Source of the DNA: Physcomitrium patens
Lineage: Eukaryota > Streptophyta > Bryopsida > Funariales > Funariaceae
DNA length: 64,000 bases
Direction of reading: 5' to 3'
NCBI RefSeq assembly: GCF_000002425.4
Contig: NC_037275.1
Coordinates: 5,387,100 to 5,451,099, forward strand
Shown piece by piece: positions 58,946 through 64,000 of the stretch; position 1 is the first letter of the stretch; every line of letters starts with the position of its first letter. Position numbers and translations under genes: made by a program. A model generated the notes under the pieces. That model was not told the origin of the DNA. It was given only the letters and a program-made list of their open reading frames with translations, and ran no database searches.

Positions 58946-59329
58946 ACCTTAAAAAAAACATAATTAAGATGAAGATCCTCAAGAATGACATATCATTCTT
59001 TGAATAGATGGCAAGTTACAATGTATTTGGTATTACAAGCTTATAAGAGACTTTCAATGTTTGTTAATTTTATTGGAAATAAAAATGGCTTCTAATGATA
59101 TTCTAAATATTTTATTTGAAAGAAGTTATCAAGGCTTCAACAACAATTAAATAATAAGGTGGTCTTTCTGCCTTAATGTGCAACATTATTCATGGTTAAG
59201 AGGACTTGTCAACTATCTTTGAAAAAAATAAAGATCAAAATATAAGACAAATATAATTTGCCATATCTTAGATTTTTTCAGTATATGATGATCACTCCAC
59301 ATAGAACTTGTTCCTAAAAAGAGGAATAA
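58946..59329 (+). other. G3 3' untranslated region (resumed) with polypurine tract
   Basis: AAGATGAAGATCCTCAAGAA at 58,967 and TTTGAATAGATGGCAAGTTA match G1's DNA behind its chromodomain (complement of about 60-130). A decayed purine tract (AAAAAGAGGAA) precedes the LTR at 59,330. Confidence 0.65.
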
Positions 59330-59859
59330 TATTATAGAAATATATCTTTATTTTAATATTTATCTATATAATTAAGTAGAAATAGATAAAAGTAGAATTA
59401 TTTCATAATATTTTTTAGAGATGCTTCTTAAAAGCTTCATAGATGTTGCTTTGACTTTATATGTGTTTATATTTAATTAATAGGTTAGAAATCTGATTAA
59501 AAAATTAATCATGTATTAATAACTTATAAAATAAGCTAACTATGTAGTGCATATATAGAAAACTTACGTTACAAGTTAAGATACATGTCTCGCAAAGTCA
59601 ACTTGTTTTAGAAGTCCTATAGGACATCACTACATAGCTCTTAGATAGGAGTATATATGGAGGCAAGACTAAAGCTTTCTTCACTCTTTTCAATGCTTTT
59701 CTAATCTATAGTCTTATCTTAAGACTTTTTAGTCTTCTTATTTTTTGTAATAGCTATTCTAATTTAATAATATATTATTTTTGAGTGATTTTTTAGTCTT
59801 TTCAAGTAACATAAAAGTATATTGAAATTTTAGTTCTTTTGAAATTCATATCATTGACA
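59330..59859 (+). repeat. G3 3' LTR
   Basis: 530 bases, start decayed from TGTCATAGAA to TATTATAGAA, end TTGACA, followed by ATACT. TATA-like GAGTATATATGG at about 59,650. It lacks the foreign U3 segment of the 5' LTR. Confidence 0.8.
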
Positions 59860-59864
59860 ATACT

Positions 59865-60646
59865 CTAAACTAAGAGCTATGTTTTCATGGTAGAAAGAAT
59901 TTGCTTTGAAAAAGTATTAGGCTTCTAACTGTCATTAATTGCTCAATCAAACCTTTAAATAAAAAAATACCAAGTCTATATATAAAATTGTACCTTTATG
60001 AAGTAATTACATCAATACATAAGCTCTAAATACCAAAATCACCAAAAATATGATAAAAATATTATAAAACCTTGCATATTCTTAAGGTGAATTTTTTCTA
60101 AACTTCAACAATTCATATTTTACAATTGGATCATCTAGACAAATTAAAATTTTATATGAAGTATTGATGTACTTTTAGCAACTACTACAATATATTTCAA
60201 CTACAAATTCATTAAAAATCTTGAAATATTACCAAAATTCTAACAATAACTTCAAACTCTTGCTTATATACATCCATGTATAACTTTCTTCATATCTCTT
60301 AAACTAAGTACTCAAATATCATAAAACTTTGATATATATCTTCTTAATCTAATAACATATTTCAAAAAAATTTGAGCCAAAAATTCATTTGGAAACTCAA
60401 GATATGGCTCCAACCATTACTATCAAGAAAACAACTTACTTACTACCTTTGAATTATATGTGTTGTCTTCAATGCTCTATAACTTCTTCATACAAATTCC
60501 AAATGCAATAATTCTTTCACAACAAAAGTAAACCTTAAAATCATCCTTACAGCCAAACCTTTTGATCTCCAAAATCTATCATAAAATTCCTTATATTCTA
60601 AAAAGAGCAATATTATATCTTAAAAATACACCTTAACTTCAAATGG
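59865..60646. repeat. End of G2 LTR, then inverted repeat X and unknown AT-rich DNA
   Basis: 59,865-59,881 continues G2's LTR. 59,885-60,160 is the reverse complement of the repeat in G3 (36,845-37,150). 60,160-60,646 is AT-rich with no protein and may be more of the same unknown element, since similar-looking sequence continues past S2 at 62,553. Confidence 0.5.
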
Positions 60647-62552
60647 TGTCGTAATACATGAAGTCTTGCTTAAGAATGCTCTAAGCACCTGATTATAGAA
60701 GGTAGAATGGAAATTGCTACAACAAAATTTTAATTTCAATAGAACACTAATAATACTAAACAAGATTTAATCAAATTTAGAAAAACCTCAAAGGAATTAG
60801 AAAGAAATAATAAGAAATCTTAAAGAAATATTAGAATAATTACAAATATATCTCAAATACATCTCAATTCAATCATAATTTAATTCTAGTTGAAATCTTA
60901 TTGGACTTCATTCAAACTTTAGGCCAAAAACTAACTAAATCTTAAATCATAAACAAACTCAAATAAAATCCTAAACCCTAAATCAAATCCTGACTAAACC
61001 CTAAATTCTAAATCAACTCTTAACCAAATCCTAATTCTAAATCAAATTCTAATCAAATCTTAAATCCTAAACCAAATCCTAAATCTTAAACCAACTCTAA
61101 TTTTAAATCAAATCCTAATAAAATCCTAACCTTTAATCAAACCTTAATCAAACCCTAACTCTAAATCAAATTCTAACCAAATCCTAAATTCTAAATCAAA
61201 CCTTAATCAAACCTTAAATCCTAAATCAAATCCTAACAAAATTCTAACTCTAAATCATATCCTAATCAAATCCTAAATCTTAAATCAAATTCTAACTAAA
61301 TCCTAAATCCTAAATCCTAAATCAAACCTTAATCTTAAATCAAACTCTAACCAAATCCTAACCCTAAATCAAGCCCTAACCAAAACCTAAATACTAAATA
61401 AAATCCTAAATCCTAAATCAAACCCTAACCAAATCCTAACCCTAAATCAAACCCTAACCAATTTCTAATCCTAAATCAAATCCTAACCAAACTCTAAATT
61501 CCAAACCAAACCTTAGTAATTTCTACAACAGATTTAAACCTCAATAACTAATGAATGAACTGTTAATCTTAACTCAAAATTTTTACACTTCTTAAAAATT
61601 AAGTTGAAAACAAGCACAAAAAATTTGAAAATGATCGAAATTACCAAATAGACAATAACCTCAAAAATGTGCTTGGATATTGGCCAGCCTCCTTCTCTAA
61701 CCTTGATGCTAATCTCCAAGAGCCAATATCTCTCTTTTTCACCATTTGATTGATCTCAAAATTCTCATACACATAGAAAAATAAGTTTAATATTTTTATA
61801 CACAAATTTCACTTCAATCCAACAAGTATATTGTAAGAAATCTTAAAAATCCTCACTAGACCTAAAATTCTACTTTCTAAGACCTTAACCCACTTAAACC
61901 TCAATAATCTTCAAATCAATTGTTAGATCAAACTAAGATTCACAACACATATTAAATACAACTATGACCATTAATCCACAAAATTTCTCTAGTAGATCTG
62001 TTACAAAACTCTTGAAATTACTAGAAACGTCAATCCTATTTTATTTCACAAAATCCAAGTCATTTGAAAATAAACTTGACTTTGTAAAGCTCTTACAAAG
62101 TCACAACAAATCTAAATCACCGAAAATCAATGCTCATAGAAACTCTATCTAGTTTGCTATCAAATTCCATTCTCCGATCTGCAAAAGAACCTCCGAGTTG
62201 CCGTAGGTACTCAATTTTGTGCCTCAAGGTCTGATTTCAATCCAGGTTGATAACCGGCCCTCTTTGGATATCAATATCTAGTTTTTCTAAGTAATTTTTG
62301 CTAGAATTTACTCTTAACTTTCTCCTAAAGATACTTATATCATTTATTTTTCCAAACTATCTTATTTTGCCTTATTTATGGTCCTATAAAGTAAATAGAA
62401 GTCACTTTTTTAAAAAAGCAGTACAACTATTAAAAGTTTTACTACCTTCCTATCTTTTATCCATATTTGTCTTCTTTATCTTTTAACTTGGCTCTTCTAT
62501 AATAAGATCCATATTATCACCTTTTACCATATAGTCATGTTACAACATGACA
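60647..62552 (+). mobile_element. Solo LTR S2, partner of S1
   Basis: 1,906 bases, starting TGTCGTAATA and ending CATGACA. It aligns collinearly with S1; two short frames are shared (MTINPQNFSSRS at 61,964 and MLEFTLNFLLKILISF at 62,298 match those at 2,785 and 3,119) but are probably not genes. The flanks ATGG (60,643-60,646) and AAGG (62,553-62,556) are a weak target duplication. Confidence 0.75.
60940..61515 (+). repeat. Telomere-like minisatellite inside S2
   Basis: About 575 bases of CCTAAAT, CAAATCCTAACC and CCCTAACCAAA variants, longer than in S1 (about 490), so the array length varies between copies of this LTR. Confidence 0.8.
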
Positions 62553-64000
62553 AAGGCTATAATTTCATCATTCTAACTCCAAATCTTCTAAAATTTATAC
62601 ACAAATTGTAGTCCAAATTTTAAACCTCACAATTCTTGCTTTTGATTCTCGAATGCCTCTTTTGAAGTTGCCAAAACTCTTGTTATGGTTGGAAACAACC
62701 TACTAAATGCCTATTGGGCATAGCCTTCAATTAATATGAATGAAGATCTTTATCTTTTACCTTCATCCATCCATATGTCACTTTCCTCCCTCCAAATAAG
62801 TTTCTTAGAGGTTTGGATCTTCATCTTTCAGTTCCAATCTTCTCCTTAAGTTTTATACTAAATATCTAAATCCTATTTAATTTAAATACTATAATTAACA
62901 TAAATAAACCTCAAAATAATATTTCTTACATCAATTCTCTTAAAATTAACCTACTAATCACTTTAAAGTACATCAACACTTATAAATATATTATCTATTT
63001 TAGTTAATTTTTAAACAATTACAATACAACATGGCAAGAAATGCCATGTCTATGACAAGAAATGGTATCAAGTAAAAAAGAGTTATAAAAATTAATCAAG
63101 TTTTTTTATATTCTTTTTTGTATAAAGTAGTTTTTATTCTAATTCATTTTTTTATCACTATATTTTTACTTAAAGAGGTCTTTATAGTCAAAAATTAATT
63201 TAAAAAAATTATAGTACTAAAGTTCAACAAAGGTTCTTTTTTTGATGAAAAAACTCTCTTTTTGAAGCTTCAACTTTTAGAAATATTATAAACTAAAATA
63301 AATTTATAGAATAGAAAAAAAAAATTATTATAATTTTGGATATAAAATTTTATATTTATATCCTTAAAATTATAAATATTGATAATATTAATAAATTTTA
63401 TAAAGTTTATAAGAATATTCTTAAATTATAGAAGATTATAAAATTTATTATCATGAATAACATATTTTTTTATAAAAAGAAAAGTTTTTAGAATCACAAA
63501 GGCATTGAAAAATATCAAAAATAATAAAAATGAAATAATACATGTATTTTTATAATATTTTTTTAAAATTCTAAAAAACTTAATATTTAATTTTTAATAA
63601 ATTAAAAAATATACATTATATAAAAATACTATTATCTCCAAACTTGTTAATTCACTCAATCTAATTACAAATTATAGAAAATGAATCTGAATAGATAACC
63701 AGTCCAACTTGATCATATTTCAACAAACAAGAGTAAAAATAACTTGGAAAGAAAAAAAATATATATTCTTCCTACAAATTGATTGAAGGTGTTCCTTATT
63801 TAATAGAACTTTAAATTTAGAGTTATTTAAAATTCTCAAATAAGAGTTTGCAGCCATAAAAGAGAAAGTGAAATATTTTGAATCTTTAATCTCTTTGAAT
63901 GTAAAGAAAGTATTTGGAATCTCAAAAGGTAAGTAGAGGACTTATTAAATGTATTGATGGATCTAAATATTGAAAGTGAATATAATAATGTACATAATTT
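62553..64000. other. AT-rich sequence, no gene seen
   Basis: No readable domain, RNA gene or repeat partner. It becomes extremely AT-rich from about 63,100. Confidence 0.6.

Larger units (their letters stand above)
34232..59859 (+). mobile_element. Ty3/gypsy chromovirus G3, split by nested insertions
   Basis: The ends are an LTR starting TGTCATGG at 34,232 and an LTR ending TTGACA at 59,859. Both are flanked by ATACT, so G3 is one insertion in G2's 5' LTR. Its own DNA covers 34,232-38,933 and 58,946-59,859; the 20 kb between is element H with its guests. The join is shown by G1, in which the DNA matching 38,730-38,930 runs on into that matching 58,946-59,060. All genes are decayed. Confidence 0.85.

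Overview
The window is nuclear DNA of a land plant: one spliced housekeeping gene in a small GC-richer island, surrounded by very AT-rich, heavily decayed transposable elements. Short introns, the tight gene/transposon contrast and chromoviruses of a fungal or vertebrate style suggest a bryophyte, perhaps a moss. That is inference; the sequence does not name the species.

Left arm (1-22,500). A minus-strand Ty3/gypsy chromovirus relic (G1, 1-7,380, running off the left edge) lies inside the gag of an older relative (G1b, 7,381-8,650). A solo LTR (S1, 1,567-3,384) sits inside G1, and a truncated third copy of the same LTR family (S3) lies at about 8,755-9,450. Then come a Helitron Rep relic (about 9,560-11,640, minus), old tandem duplications (12,580-15,360), a Ty1/copia relic (about 16,030-18,100, minus), a low-copy island of unknown nature (18,541-19,231), a solo LTR of the G1 family (20,114-20,631) and a tRNA-derived SINE with a 32-base A tail (21,781-21,960, minus).

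Gene island (22,500-27,900). A possible small membrane protein ORF, telo-box motifs, an unassigned GC-rich stretch, and a complete eight-coding-exon gene for non-phosphorylating NADP-dependent glyceraldehyde-3-phosphate dehydrogenase (GAPN/ALDH11; 24,794-27,373), with an intron in its 5' UTR.

Right arm (28,739-62,552) is a Russian doll of retrotransposons resolved by target-site duplications. G2 (minus) is split in its 5' LTR by G3 (plus, 34,232-59,859, TSD ATACT). G3 is split by H, a Tat/Athila-like element (about 38,934-58,945, TSD ACTTT/ACCTT). H is split twice: by M (39,685-48,297, in H's primer-binding site) and by G4 (50,869-57,156, TSD ACGAA, in H's gag). By eye the LTR pairs differ by about 4 % for M and 1.8 % for G4, so G4 is the youngest. 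A second solo LTR of the S family (S2) lies at 60,647-62,552.

Main novelties: (1) G4 and G1 carry the signature of self-primed reverse transcription, i.e. 11 or 13 bases at the predicted RNA 5' end exactly complementary to the bases just after the 5' LTR; (2) G4's LTR promoter is packed with about 35 heat-shock-element pentamers; (3) G4 has an extra ORF after its chromodomain; (4) M has fungal-looking protease and polymerase motifs; (5) the S LTRs contain a telomere-like minisatellite. Nearly all in-frame stops in G4 can be explained by C-to-T changes, as expected for methylated, silenced DNA.
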